Positions 37,101 to 46,315 are shown, counted from the first letter of the stretch. The stretch: DNA of 64,000 nucleotides from Holacanthus passer (GCA_025331565.1 JAFREQ010000027.1:1240001-1304000), one strand, 5' to 3'. The notes: a model not told the origin generated them from the letters alone. A program made the numbers and translations.

Positions 37101-37364
37101 CCCTCGCTTCTCGGTCGACAAACCCCTGTGAAGCAGAACAGGTTGTCGCCCACAGTTCAAACCAGCGAGGAGCGGCCGCAAGGGACAAACCTGCGACGGG
37201 TGCAAAGCGTGAAAGCGGCCAGTCGCAGCGCCTACCGCAGCGAGACCCCCCCTCCACCTCCAGCGCGGGAAGATATTCGTAAGACTAGCAGCTTTTCTGA
37301 AAAGTCTGTCCCGTCCAGAGACTCGGTGACGCCCAGCAGAGGTGCTAAACCGAGCTGGAAATGA
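24671..37364 (+). CDS. fhdc1: FH2 domain-containing protein 1 (inverted formin-1), complete, 11 coding exons
   Basis: FHDC1 is a formin that nucleates and elongates actin filaments and binds microtubules through its C-terminus; it acts in Golgi organisation and ciliogenesis. The coding exons are join(24671-25177, 27289-27350, 30524-30626, 30735-30820, 31316-31416, 32329-32399, 32758-32865, 33529-33599, 34358-34475, 34646-34810, 35190-37364), all GT-AG and in phase, giving 1188 residues; human FHDC1 has 1143. Residues 58-78 are a polyproline FH1 that would recruit profilin-actin. The FH2 domain runs from about 88 to 480, with the lasso tryptophan W98 (RSFFWKPIPEE), GNIMNAGGYAGNAVGFKL (about 305-322) and ADTKANKPGMNLLHF. 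A charged coiled-coil follows at about 465-490, then a long disordered tail with blocks shared with mammals: VRTLTSSESQ (918-927), KPSAKPLRN (1012-1020) and VPSFARNTVASSSR (1071-1084). As in the family, no GTPase-binding or DID domain precedes FH1. The start is fixed by an in-frame TGA at 24653 and by similarity of MLIMSC to the mammalian N-terminus. Confidence 0.97.
25385..25510 (-). repeat. Short dispersed repeat fragment
   Basis: The segment ACCTTTATTTAATCAGGTAA then TGAGATCAAGATCTCTTTTG resembles a common fish repeat (Pfam-less, usually written TTTATTTAACCAGGTAA...). Orientation is uncertain. Confidence 0.5.
25520..27288 (+). other. fhdc1: FHDC1 intron after first coding exon, remainder
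   Basis: Apart from the LINE-like tail at 26690-26905 I see nothing identifiable here. Confidence 0.5.
26690..26905 (+). mobile_element. Probable LINE 3' tail
   Basis: An AT-rich stretch ends in GGGCAAAACAAGAATTTCGT, a TACATACGACAATAAACTTC tail and CTTGAATCTTA, which is the kind of 3' end carried by fish L2-type LINEs (AATAAA at 26884 just before a simple tail). No reverse transcriptase sequence remains. Confidence 0.5.
27289..27350 (+). CDS. fhdc1: FHDC1 coding exon 2
   Basis: It encodes ISILDSKRGMNVGIFLKQFK, a highly conserved FH2 segment, and ends in phase 2. Confidence 0.95.
27854..28336. mobile_element. Non-autonomous DNA transposon, 'ACAACC..ATTCCA' termini (copy 1)
   Basis: The left end TACAACCTGATTCCAGAAAA is inverted relative to the right end CTTTTTTGGAACTGGTTGTA. 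Interior motifs GGACAGGAGCAACAAAAGAC, CAGTCGTTCACAAGCGAGGA and ACATGGGCTCAGGAACAC match a family I recall as very common in fishes. The open frames in it (27886-28074, 28038-28235) are shadows. It is about 480 bases, in an FHDC1 intron. Confidence 0.75.
28340..30523 (+). other. fhdc1: FHDC1 intron 3 region, nothing identified
   Basis: AT-rich intron sequence; I see no repeat or gene that I can name between 28340 and the next exon. Confidence 0.5.
30524..30626 (+). CDS. fhdc1: FHDC1 coding exon 3
   Basis: It completes the split codon K and encodes SNRSIVEDIRQGEGKIYGAE to LLPDAEE in the FH2 domain, phase 2 to 0. The intron after it is only 108 bases. Confidence 0.95.
30735..30820 (+). CDS. fhdc1: FHDC1 coding exon 4
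   Basis: It encodes IKKLKAFKGDPDKLTLVDSF to LLIQVPR, the FH2 segment with the typical 'LKAF.GD...L...D.F' pattern, phase 0 to 2. The 495-base intron after it shows nothing. Confidence 0.95.
31316..31416 (+). CDS. fhdc1: FHDC1 coding exon 5
   Basis: It encodes FEVRIEAIVLREEFFPSCAV onward to VATK, phase 2 to 1. Confidence 0.95.
31445..31469. repeat. (CA)n microsatellite
   Basis: About 12 CA units lie 29 bases after the exon 5 donor in FHDC1. Intronic CA runs next to donors can bind hnRNP L; whether it matters here is unknown. Confidence 0.95.
32329..32399 (+). CDS. fhdc1: FHDC1 coding exon 6
   Basis: It encodes ELMSCEELHAILHLVLQAGN IMNA, the FH2 core helix leading to the GN motif, phase 1 to 0. 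The donor is GCT|GTAAGT. Confidence 0.95.
32520..32690 (+). repeat. Dispersed repeat, 'GTTGCAGCCC' family (left half)
   Basis: It contains AGAAAATTAATCACCAGCTATTTTGATAATCG and CAGTCATGAGTTTCAAGC; it stops before the right end of the family. Confidence 0.65.
32758..32865 (+). CDS. fhdc1: FHDC1 coding exon 7 (FH2 signature)
   Basis: It encodes residues 311-346, GGYAGNAVGFKLSSLLSLAD then TKANKPGMNLLHFVAM, the most diagnostic stretch of formin FH2 domains. Phase 0/0. The next intron (663 bases) shows nothing. Confidence 0.97.
33529..33599 (+). CDS. fhdc1: FHDC1 coding exon 8
   Basis: It encodes EAKKKDEKLLKFPEKLQDVQ SAA, a charged FH2 helix, phase 0 to 2. The next intron (758 bases) shows nothing I can name. 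Confidence 0.95.
34358..34475 (+). CDS. fhdc1: FHDC1 coding exon 9
   Basis: It encodes ISVENIEVEFSSLYVRIKSL to LEPFLQ, phase 2 to 0, in the C-terminal part of FH2. Confidence 0.95.
34646..34810 (+). CDS. fhdc1: FHDC1 coding exon 10
   Basis: It encodes SSARTLQDLKRRRLDLRKEG then ALIDFFCEDKDTFKLDECFR and FKKAVK, the end of FH2, phase 0/0. DFFCED and the LDE(C)F motif are family hallmarks. Confidence 0.96.
35190..37364 (+). CDS. fhdc1: FHDC1 last coding exon (C-terminal tail)
   Basis: The acceptor CTTCTTCTCAG fixes the start; the open frame reaches back to 35103 but those 29 codons are intron. It encodes residues 465-1188: a Glu/Arg-rich coiled-coil (DRELKEAARQRRLRELEEKR), FGRSSSENDVEMLTKEG, then a Ser/Thr/Pro-rich disordered tail that in mammals binds microtubules, with conserved basic blocks near 918, 1012 and 1071. 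The stop TGA is at 37362-37364. Antisense open frames across this exon are shadows. Confidence 0.97.
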   Translation, partial: DNTDRELKEAARQRRLRELEEKRFAWSGADQSGVFGRSSSENDVEMLTKEGLLDFFQQRSHSPHSPLGRSASARRHRHTMTSIADRELQGYLELFGGTGSPTDYSKFNSLPRSGRAMQRRTTPWILAQDDNRELGCDRHVTSPRAETEPISPLARFSSSGLNDNDPYNNNNIYSSVSEGSALPRSFCVFQKPAQLPNPTITGHMNVSVEKHTLVRGPQAFDLPSPNNNSNHMHFVNQGDVVVTDLEKERHSPPISLDNLPHGKVLERGADPKEAWDGKLDPPMQAGVSPESEKEEEDNSTVSSTTCDTPLPLDTSVSNKKPMFYILDCTETDCSVTLDYSEVESSSLTKEGLFRMTDCSKDQESHQDPSSLSSNLESMSPNDQSVSTNELSAPKSVDAASMTPSATTEEWDTESCDTAEGKQGAEKDAQRSSRKPAHAKSKANKATKSGGGRGVRTLTSSESQGMRKVVPISKLTRTGSSKRTEVHDGGESRRPLRDQSTPARGRSEKTSRPLRHSSLPPDESKAQRGSSFISRWARDSTPRKASIHKPSAKPLRNIPKPAPEEKMCRSTMRALAQAQAQAQAQAQAAASSENSSSHTLSAKNSSDVPSFARNTVASSSRTKKELGPPSVPSTPSRSPSLLGRQTPVKQNRLSPTVQTSEERPQGTNLRRVQSVKAASRSAYRSETPPPPPAREDIRKTSSFSEKSVPSRDSVTPSRGAKPSWK
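36911..36953 (+). repeat. fhdc1: In-frame AQ-repeat tract within FHDC1
   Basis: A 12-base unit (GCTCAGGCCCAG) is repeated about three and a half times and encodes alternating Ala-Gln followed by AAA. The tract is absent from my recollection of the mammalian protein and is a likely site of length variation without frameshift. Confidence 0.9.
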
Positions 37365-38717
37365 AACAAACCGAGTGGAGAAGCAGAGACTTTCTCGCTG
37401 AGTTTGATGTAAATTCATATTCGCTCTTCTTTCCCTGCCGAATCCTCTCATATCATGCAAAAGACAGGAATCTGAAAAAAACAAGCTATCTCACCTTGTA
37501 AGGTTCCTTCAGTAGCTGACTCTGTATCAGGTTTATGAATTGCAAAGAGCAAGATGCAATGAACTACTGCTCCACGTTCGTTCCTGTTTTGTTCGTATAA
37601 AAGCGCTATTGTTTTTCACACCTTCCTTTTTTTTCGGGGGGGCATTAACTAAACTGACAAATGGCAAGTTGGTGTTTTTACCCAGGAGCCTCTTTGCCCG
37701 CTTAGCTGTCTATGTACTGTATATGCTAGTGTCTGTGATGATGTTGAACACTACTGACTATATGATGCTGCTAATTAGCTCTGACAATTCAAGACTGAGT
37801 TTCAGTGTCTTTTTCATTCAGGGTTCCAAGATTTTTTGCTGCTGTTACGGTGTCTTTTAGTTTCGTTGCATCCTCTTGTAGAGTATCGCTCCGTCGGCTT
37901 TTCGGTTCCTTTGCTTGATACCTCAGAAAGATCGCAGTGGCCTTGTACCAGCAGAAAAGTAGAATATGTTCTTTTGGCTCTGCATGACGAAGATGTAGAC
38001 GAAATCAGATACATTGGTTTAAACTGCAATGTCACTTTTTACAAATTCCTGGTATATTAATATTACAATATATAAAGTCACAGATTATAAGCCAGTGTAA
38101 TACCAACTGTGGTACCTGTTGTACCTTGTGTGTGTTTGTGTCAGTAGTTTGTAAATGTGTTAGAACTCCTCCATAATGTCGTGGAGTAGACGTGCACGTA
38201 GGAAACCTTTCCTGTATACCATAGGCTAATACACGATCAACGCTGATGCTTTGCCAGAAAAGCATTGAACACGTCTGAAGCAACGCTGAAATGATCATCA
38301 GTCTTGTGATTATTTTGACAGCCTGGTCTAATTTTTCTAATGTGAATGTAATCATCTCATTATCTTCTGCACCTTTTTTATTAAGGTTAAATTGCAACAA
38401 TTGCCCAAACTGGTCATAATTCAGCCTGTGCCTCTCATGTAGACATTACATTTGTCTCAGAGCTAAACATCTGCTGTTCTGAGAAGTAAATACCTGAAGG
38501 TTGTTTACTACTGCTTATAATACTGAAGGTATTTCCAGGATCGTCAAAGACTTGTCTAATCATGTGGAGGAAATAATGTTACATCTGCTACACGATATAT
38601 AAAAGATTTTCAGCTAGTTTTCCAAGTTGCAACTCAAAAATGTGATTTTTATGTAGATATAAAATAATGCACTGTTAGATCAATATGGAGAAGAATAACA
38701 AGAGACAAAGGTCATAT

Positions 38718-38930
38718 ATTTTGTTTCACACTGTACAAATTAGACACGTGTCATTTCCGTCTTTGTTTCTTTGAAAAATATATTCTGCCAGACAAAAATG
38801 CAATAAATGCTCTCCATTTGCAAGTAAAACATTTTTTTTTGTCTCAAGTCGCGCCAGTGTTTCATAATCCAAAGACGGCAGCCAGAAATGACACATTCTC
38901 CTGCTCAATTTGTACAATGTGAAACAAAAT
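38718..38930. mobile_element. Inverted-repeat element around the FHDC1 poly(A) signal
   Basis: The 24-base left arm at 38718-38741 and right arm at 38907-38930 are complementary at 23 of 24 positions (ATTTTGTTTCACACTGTACA against TGTACAATGTGAAACAAAAT). Inside them GTGTCATTTC and CCGTCTTTG pair with CAAAGACGG and GAAATGACAC. This looks like a MITE of about 213 bases. I cannot name the family. Confidence 0.8.
38802..38807 (+). terminator. fhdc1: FHDC1 poly(A) signal AATAAA
   Basis: AATAAA is followed 25-40 bases later by a T-rich stretch (CATTTTTTTTTTGTCTC). A variant ATTAAA lies at 38929-38934. Both belong to or abut the inverted-repeat element. Confidence 0.7.
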
Positions 38931-39280
38931 TAAAAACTTTTATCATCACTTATATTTGTCCATATTTGATGCTACAGTGTATTGTTTTATATTTTCCTAC
39001 AAAATAAGCAGTTTATATGTGCGCTTCAGGTGTCGTACAAAAAGAATCATTTCTGTCTACCTGGATAGGAAATATAGTCACAACTTAGGGGTAATGGGTC
39101 ACAAATCTTTTTTATCATGTGGCTGATTGAATCTTTTGCATCCAGATGGTTTGAAGAAGATTTGAGGATTCAAGTGTTTTTAAACAACCTTCTTGGCTTT
39201 TTCAAAAATCACTGATCATTATTGTTACTTTATGTGAACAGTTGCTTAGCTCTGTGACTGGATTATAACAGTAATATAAA

Positions 39281-39530
39281 CGTGGTTCTAAAAAAGTTAG
39301 GATACTGTGTAAAACATAAACCGGTTTCACAAAGTGTTCCTGAGCCCATGTAGTAATATCCTTTATACAGTCGTGTTTTACAAGGTGGTGAACCTCGCCC
39401 CGCTTGTTTGAAACCAGTTCATCAAATTCAGAAAAAGCAAATATTTACAAAAACTAATGAAGTTGATGAGGTCAAACATTGAATATATTGTCTTTGTGCT
39501 GTTTTCATTTGAGCATATGTCAGAACGGAT
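39281..39530. mobile_element. Non-autonomous DNA transposon, 'ACAACC..ATTCCA' family (copy 2, rearranged)
   Basis: It has the left end GGTTCTAAAAAAGTTAGGAT and ACTGTGTAAAACATAAACCG, then runs in the opposite sense of copy 1: GTGTTCCTGAGCCCATGTAG and GTCAAACATTGAATATATTG are reverse complements of segments near 28260 and 27970. Its minus-strand open frame shares ENSTKTIY with the copy 1 frame, which shows that both frames are repeat shadows. Confidence 0.7.
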
Positions 39531-40111
39531 TAGCTGTTTTATTGTTATTTTACACCGTGTTGTACATGAGAGGCACAGACCGAGGCTAAGTTCAGTCCTG
39601 TTGACCATTTCACACCACTTGCCTTTCAAACTGCATTGTGCCATTGCCTCGATGGCAACAACACTCACAACAGTGCATTGCCTTAAAGCTTAATGTAGCC
39701 GATCCATCACCAGTAGAAACTCCTTGATTGTAAAAGGAGAGTAGAAACTTTTCCTACATTCCATCACACCGAGCTGAAATGGTGACTCCGCTGGTTAGTG
39801 ATTCACTTTGTACATAATGTAAAGACATAGTATTTTTCTGACTATCGATATGTTTACATAGCATGAAAAAAAAATGAAGGGTGAAAGAGTGAGCGAGCAC
39901 ATGGATATTTTGAAATGGTCCAAGCATCTGTATCTTCTGTTGAGAGGCCTGACAGTGTGTTGACTTGCTGTGGGTGTCTTCCTCTTCCCTGTAATGCAAA
40001 TGAAGCCGATGAACCGACGACACAAAAGGCCCAGTGTGACTTCCCACCGTGTGTGTGGCCTGCGTGGAGCCTAAATTTAGATCTTCACAGAGTATCAAGT
40101 GACGCAATGGA

Positions 40112-40405
40112 GGGCTGAACTAATGACGAACATTTTCTTGGTTAATCAGTGAGGTCCAGAAAAAGTCAGACAAATAGTGAAAATCACAGAGCTCATCCTA
40201 AAACCCAAATGCAAAATGTTTGTTTTGTTCAACCAACTGCAAACTCCAAAATTCTTCACTTTACTATCATAAAAGATGTTTCTGCTGGTTTTCTAAGCAC
40301 ATTTGAGAAGCTGTAACCAGAATGTTTCTGGTATTTTTGCTTGAAAAATTACTGGCACGATTATTTAACTTTCAAAATTTATCAACTAATTCAGCTCTAA
40401 AGCGA
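40112..40405 (-). repeat. Dispersed repeat, 'GTTGCAGCCC' family (minus orientation)
   Basis: It starts AGGGCTGAACTAATGACGAA and ends TCAACTAATTCAGCTCTAAA, with ACATTTGAGAAGCTGTAACC inside, matching the family. It is a nearly full-length copy. Confidence 0.75.
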
Positions 40406-40926
40406 TGAATATGAGACTGCGAAGGCTACAGCTCATTCAATTTCACTTCTATTCAGCCTTAAATTAAGATGTTATTCATTTTTGCATGAAAAAAAATCAC
40501 CTTGGAAAAAGTAGTTTAACATGATTGAAAGCTCTGGAAAACGCTAGACCTTGAGTTAAGACTGTCAAACCCATTTGAGAAGTACATCCTCCTGTAAACT
40601 AAATATTTTATGTTGAAAATAATGGACTCTTTGAGCAGTTTCTAACTTATAAACTTTAAACGCAAAAACCACAAAGAAAAATGTGTCTTTAGCCTCTGAA
40701 ATTGTCACTTGGTTCAACTGTAGAAAAATGTCTCTACAAACTTTAATTGTGGGATCAGCTTTTGTTTACATTCAGATTATGAATCAGGCTGTTAAATCAA
40801 AAAGGACACACCAACTTATTTTATAAATTCATCAGCTGTGGAGATGCTGTTCTCCAACCTGGACACAGTTTATACATCAAGTCTCAATCTTCTGCTCTCT
40901 GTCGCTCCTCCTTTGTGTATCCCACA

Positions 40927-40940
40927 ATGCCCCCTGCTGC
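40927..40940 (-). promoter_or_regulatory. CTCF-like motif (minus strand)
   Basis: On the minus strand it reads GCAGCAGGGGGCAT, matching the CTCF core except for the first and last base. Confidence 0.4.
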
Positions 40941-41546
40941 CGCCTTTATAGCAGCATTACAATAGCTGCCCTTTCCATTACATCTGACTGACTCCAGCGA
41001 GCGACTGTGGAATTTGAATACTTGCCCTTTTTACCACAACTTCCTTGTTCCTGGGTGGTTACTTTAGTGACGGCTCAAACATCAATTACCATCGCGCACT
41101 AAAAGCCCTGTAAACCGTTAAAGGTCAATGCCGTCCATAAACTTTTGTCACGTTACAAGGCCTAGAAAAGCCTGGTGTTTCATGTCACTCTGCCCAAACC
41201 TGCTCACAATACATGACTTCATTTTATTTCAAGTGAATCTCTTGTGACTTTTTTTTAAAATCATTGCCTGCAGAATTGCTGATTCTGTAGTTTAAACTCT
41301 GTGTTCACTCAATTTATCTTTCACCAAATGATTAAATGTGTCTTGTTTCCCCATCCATGTCCTTTGTCCACTGGAAAGAAATGACTGGCTGGCTTTTTTT
41401 TTTTTTGACATGTCTGCTGTAGTTTTCTCACCTGAGGCAAATAGGTGCTCCACTGCTCTGCTCTCACAATGACAAAGAAAAAGACTGATCACTACACGTC
41501 GAGCAAATGATCATCTCTGATCTTTAGACCACGGGGCTGCACATTG

Positions 41547-41554
41547 TGACGTCA
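41547..41554. promoter_or_regulatory. Full CRE palindrome TGACGTCA
   Basis: A perfect CREB/ATF site between the two CTCF-like motifs of this region. No transcription start is evident next to it. Confidence 0.35.
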
Positions 41555-41984
41555 CCCTACTGCAGCTTTTATTTCTGATGATGACATCTGAGAAATAAAT
41601 AAAATCACATGTTGCTGTGAAAACTTGTTCTTGGTGTTTTTTTGTTTTTTTAACTGACTGGTTAAGTGGATGCTCTTATGAATCCTGAACTTTGTTAGTT
41701 GAATAGCTGGTTTATTGCAGTCTTGAGACCATAATGTGGAAACTGAATGCAATTTCAAACTATAGTGCCCAAAAAACACAAGTAGTCTATGAATATGTAA
41801 AATAAAAAAATAAAAAAATTAAATGACTTAAAAGTGATGACAATGTCTCATTTTTTATTTTTGCATTGTGATATTCAGAAGAAGAAATCTAAAGAAAGGA
41901 AATTAATATTGACCTAAAATCACAGTTATTTTTAAATGAAGCTGGTTTGAGCTGCACTTTAAATGTCGCACCTCAGCCTCTAAA

Positions 41985-41999
41985 CCACTAGAGGGCAGC
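41985..41999 (+). promoter_or_regulatory. CTCF motif (plus strand)
   Basis: CCACTAGAGGGCAGC is a full match to the CTCF core CCASYAGRKGGCRS. It is the best CTCF-type match between FHDC1 and TRIM2. Confidence 0.55.
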
Positions 42000-43899
42000 A
42001 GAGTATCTCATGTGTCAGCCGTACAGGAAGTGACGTCCTGAGAAAGAGGTTTAGCCACTGAATATATATACTATACTATATATTTGGTATATTGGTCAAG
42101 ATGATTACAAATACTTTTGCATAACGATTTTTGATACTGAGGCCTCTCTGTAGTTTCTTTGCAGAACATTTGCTGTTCATCAGCCTTCTGCTTTTTTTCC
42201 CATTGACCTCTACAGCCCAACTTTTTTGGAGTCAGGGTTACATTTTCTGTCTTTAGAGCTTGAGTGCTATCATGTAGCCATTTCAACAGCAACCTCTTGA
42301 TTTTCAATTTTTATCGACCTCATTCTTTCTCCATGGAAAACTATAGTCACATAATGCAAACAATGGTTTTCTGCTCAGATATAAGAGGTCTGTAATCATT
42401 TTGAGTGAACAATAATGAACATTTGACCACTCAGTGATTTGCTTCGGACAGAAAGCTGAGCACAGTTGCACCTTCAGTCTGAGGGCCTCACAAGACACTG
42501 TGCAACCTCAAGCAACATGTTCTTTTACTTTTATTCAATGTACTTTTGTTTGCTTGCTTATGTTGTTTTTATCATTTTTTTCTCATGCTTTTGCCTTTGT
42601 ATTACTACATAAAGCTTCACATCTGTATGTATAGATCTATAAGCTCGAGGCCCTGCTCGGTATTGTAATGCACCAGACGTCAAACGGCTCGTGACTTGGC
42701 ACGTTTGTCTCTAGATCAAAGTTGCTGTAGCCATGTGCGAGGGATTATGCTCCTCTCAATCCCTCCTTATCCTGCGGCTCAACCCAACACCTGAGGAGTT
42801 GGATCTTTACTCTCACTCTCCTACTGCTGCAGGAGGCAGTGACGGCTCGTCTCATTATTACATGTCATTCACAGCCAGCGAGGAAAGATCTCCTGGTGTG
42901 GGATTTTTCTGAAGGATAAAAGAGCTCCTCAAGGATGTTCTCCTGCTCATCAAGTGCGTCATGAAGCAGACAATCGAACAACAACCTGGACAGGAAGGAG
43001 GTCTCAGCAACACCACTCCTAGAAAGAGTGAGTCACAACTTCTGTCTGTTTTATGAACTATTTTTAGTGCGCACTTACTAGAGAAGTGGTTTGTGGGAGT
43101 TAGAAACACAAATCTTCTCGTTCTGAATTTCCTCCAATGCTGCATGTTTGCACCTGATTTTCTCTGACATCAAGGGGACAATCACAAAAACAAATATGTA
43201 ATGTAATATGATAAAATGAGGTTGTGACCTTTAAAAGACATTTTTTTCATCATGCAATCGTGAGTTCATGTAAATTCAGAAATGGTTTACTCACACTCCC
43301 TTAAAGGACACAATGTCGCTGCTGATTCTTCTCACTGAATCACTCTGACCTTTAACAAATACACTATGTTCCACATACATGCTGCGTGCGGTGCAGCCTC
43401 TGCATCACATTACAAACATGCTGGGATTTCATAGACTTGTTGTACTACAGCTCCAGGGGATTATCAGTGTGACATCAACAGAGGACCACTGAGATTAGCA
43501 GCCAATCTAAATACAACTGCCTGTGTGTGTCCAGACTGTACAGCAGAAAAATCATCCAGTGAAAATATGCACTTTGAAATACTCAGATGTCTTTTTTATG
43601 ACAATTCAAGGGGAAAAACAAACTCATGATTTGTCAGAGAAAAGCTCTTGCGATGCTGACGCCAACGTCTTCCTTCTGTCTTCAGATCTACATGACATGA
43701 ACACACGGTGAGAGTCGAGACACTGAACTGACCTCGCAGACGCAGAGAGATGAGACAGGACAGAAAACTGGAGGAAACAGAGATGGGGTGAGGCACAGTC
43801 TGCATTCATGTGATAAACTGCTTCCCTTTCCTGTTTGCTTTTTATATATTGGGGTCACAGTACTGAAAACTTTGTCTTTCTTTACATAGGTTTGTAATA

Positions 43900-44112
43900 T
43901 TCAGTAGAGATTAAATGATTAGCGTTTTAACAGATTGGATGCTCAACAGAAAATGAATCAGCAACTATTATGATAATCAAATAATCATCAAAATATATTT
44001 GACAGCTTGTCAAATGTGAGGAATTCGCTGCTTTTCTATGTGCATAGACAAAATGATTGATTGGTTTTCGAGAAAATATTCAGCTGATTAATTGTTAGTT
44101 GCAGCCCTGATA
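43900..44112 (+). repeat. Dispersed repeat, 'GTTGCAGCCC' family
   Basis: It contains ATCAGCAACTATTATGATAATC and ends TTAATTGTTAGTTGCAGCCC. Confidence 0.75.
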
Positions 44113-44394
44113 TCCAGATTTGCAATCATATTATTGTTGATTCAGTCCATACATCAACATTGCTGCTGTTAATGTTAATGGGTTCTGAAAGCACTTTATC
44201 AAATCTACATTCAAGCTCGGCTCCTGCTAAGAACCAGTCTGAAGATTAGAAGCTAAATTTACATGATTTATTTCATACTGCTGTTTTCTTATTGGATTTT
44301 AAAAAGGTTTTTAGACACAGTAATTATTTTGAAAAGTTTAAAAGCTTCTATATTAGCACATTCTGTGGGTCAAGGTCCAATTTGGAATGAAGTA

Positions 44395-44580
44395 GTAGTA
44401 GTGTAGTGTAGTGTAGTGAATGAAGTTTCCAGATATTTTATTCAAGTACAACTAGCAATACAACAGTGTAAAAATACTCTGTTACAAGTAAGTCCTGCAT
44501 TCAAAATCTTACTCAAGTGAAAGTACATTATTATTAGCATGCAACTGTACTTACATTGTACGTACTTTACATCACTACAA
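44395..44580 (+). repeat. Partial copy of the 'CAGTGGTGGAAGAAATACTC' repeat family, with GTAGT tract
   Basis: It contains AAAATACTCTGTTACAAGTA then GTCCTGCATTCAAAATCTTACTC, as in the copy at 10663. It is preceded by a short GTAGT/GTAGTGTAGT simple repeat at 44394-44418. Confidence 0.7.
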
Positions 44581-46181
44581 ACATGTCTCACAACAATCAT
44601 TCTGTCATCATTTGGCCGTAAAGCTGCTCTCACATTGTAAATATGAGTGAATCTGCTGCTTAATGTACGGCACATTCACAAACAGCCGACCTGGCAACTG
44701 TTTCACTCTCGTAAAGAGCCCTAATTATCATTTCCACATCAAACTTTTATTGCAATTCAGTCCTCAACATATGTTCAATCAAAGCAGCGTGAATGAGACA
44801 AAAGAAGTTGGTCAATTATTCAGCAGCCATTCACAGACTCTCTGCTAATCCCATCATGCTCTGCTGGACTAATGACAGCAGGTGCAGGCAGCTGTGAGCA
44901 GAGCAGGATGAAATTATGGTAAAACTCTGCTCTAGATATTCTGGATTTGTCCTTAAATCTATGGAAAGGCTCATTTTATAAGATCTAAAGACATTTGAGG
45001 TGCAGGATTTATTGTGTGTTGCTTCGATTTGATTCTTCATCTGAATCACTCAAAGCAAAAAATGCATCATTGATTTTTTTCCTCTGACATAGTTTGATAA
45101 TGAATATTGAGTTCTTACAGCTTCATTATGTTTGTGTTTACTTGTCAAAACTAAAGCACAAAGCTGATGTGGGTTTAAACTTTGTGCTGTTTGAATGGAT
45201 TTGAGGTTTTAGTTTTTAAGCTGTTACTGTACCTGTTTAGTTTTTAAAAAAAAACAGAGGTGGGATGCTGGAACGAACAGGAATCTTTGCACAGAGCCTG
45301 TGATTGTGCACTGCATGTTAAGCAGCTGCCCTTTGACACACACACACAGTGCATTAGTTTTATAAAATAGTCGCGAGGCCTTCAGATGCATCACGATCAG
45401 CCCCTCCCCCTCCTCCGATACACAATAACCCTCATACCGCCTTTTTTCTATCACACAAAAATCTTTAATGGAAAAGGAATGCAAATAACTTGTTTCTGTC
45501 TTTCTTTTCTTTTTCTTTTTTTAATCTGAAAAGAGGCTTTCATGGGGCTGCTGCATAATGTCGGGTTGTGATGGCAACAGCTTCCCTCATAAGAAGGGAG
45601 GGGCCTGACTGGAAACCACAGTCACTGCTGGGGCAGGGATGTCCCATCAGGAGCAGGGCTGGTGGGGCTCGCAAACTGTTTGATTTTAGTTTTTGCTACA
45701 TAGTTTTAAGATTATTTAACGTGCATTTGTTCAAGTTCAAGTGCAAACTTAATTGTGAGGGCAACTGTACAAGAACAACGCAGTAGCAGGGAGCACAAAG
45801 GGCAATAGAAAAAGTTTAAAAAGACAGTAAAACACGGCAGTAGACCCACTGCAGGACAATACAAGGTTAAAACGACTTAGTCAAACACGTATCACATCAG
45901 GTTTATAGTCTATAATTAAGTAAAAAGCATTACACTAAAGCTTTACTACAGCCAGGGTATGTCTCGTGAATGATTCAGACAGATCAGCCTGTCTGATTGT
46001 TGCAGGGCTTCTTTAAATGGCTCAGAGTGTTTTTACTTTTCACACTTAAAAATCATAGGAAAACGCAATACTGACTGAATTAAAGATTTGCAAAAGTGTC
46101 ATTAGCGTCTTGTCCCCACTGGGCGACCTCAGTTCCTCAGAGGCGGAATATAACAGGGTGCGTTTAATTAGAGCAAAAGTT

Positions 46182-46315
46182 TTACATTTTGGGAAATACA
46201 GCTTATTTGCTTTCTTAAAAGGATCAGTTAAATATTAGGCCACAGCCGGGAATGTGAGTAGCTCGGCACAAAAACTGGAAACAGGGGGAAACAGGTAACT
46301 TGGTTCAAGAGGTGG
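46182..46315 (+). mobile_element. Foldback element, truncated third copy
   Basis: It contains TTTACATTTTGGGAAATACA, GCTTATTTGCTTTCTTA and AACTGGAAACAGGGGGAAAC, matching the left half of the element at 8239. The right half is missing. A weaker fragment may lie at 48070-48150. Confidence 0.7.

Larger units (their letters stand above)
37365..38950 (+). other. fhdc1: FHDC1 3' UTR
   Basis: No AATAAA occurs between the stop codon and 38801 in my reading; the first is at 38802 and an ATTAAA follows at 38929. The UTR therefore probably spans 1.45-1.6 kb. It includes a G-run near 37632 and the inverted repeat at 38718-38930. Confidence 0.7.
39535..42650. other. FHDC1-TRIM2 intergenic, left part
   Basis: No protein gene is seen. 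It contains one repeat copy (40112-40405), CTCF-like motifs at 40927 and 41985, a full CRE at 41547, and an AATAAATAAA run at 41594 with T/GT-rich sequence after it that belongs to no visible gene. Confidence 0.5.

Noticed and set aside
37038..37484. 148-codon minus-strand frame over the FHDC1 C-terminus
   Set aside because: Antisense shadow of GC-rich coding sequence, with no homology seen.
39378..39668. 96-codon minus-strand frame resembling the frame at 27886-28074
   Set aside because: The similarity (ENSTKTIY and following) is due to both lying in copies of the same non-coding transposon.
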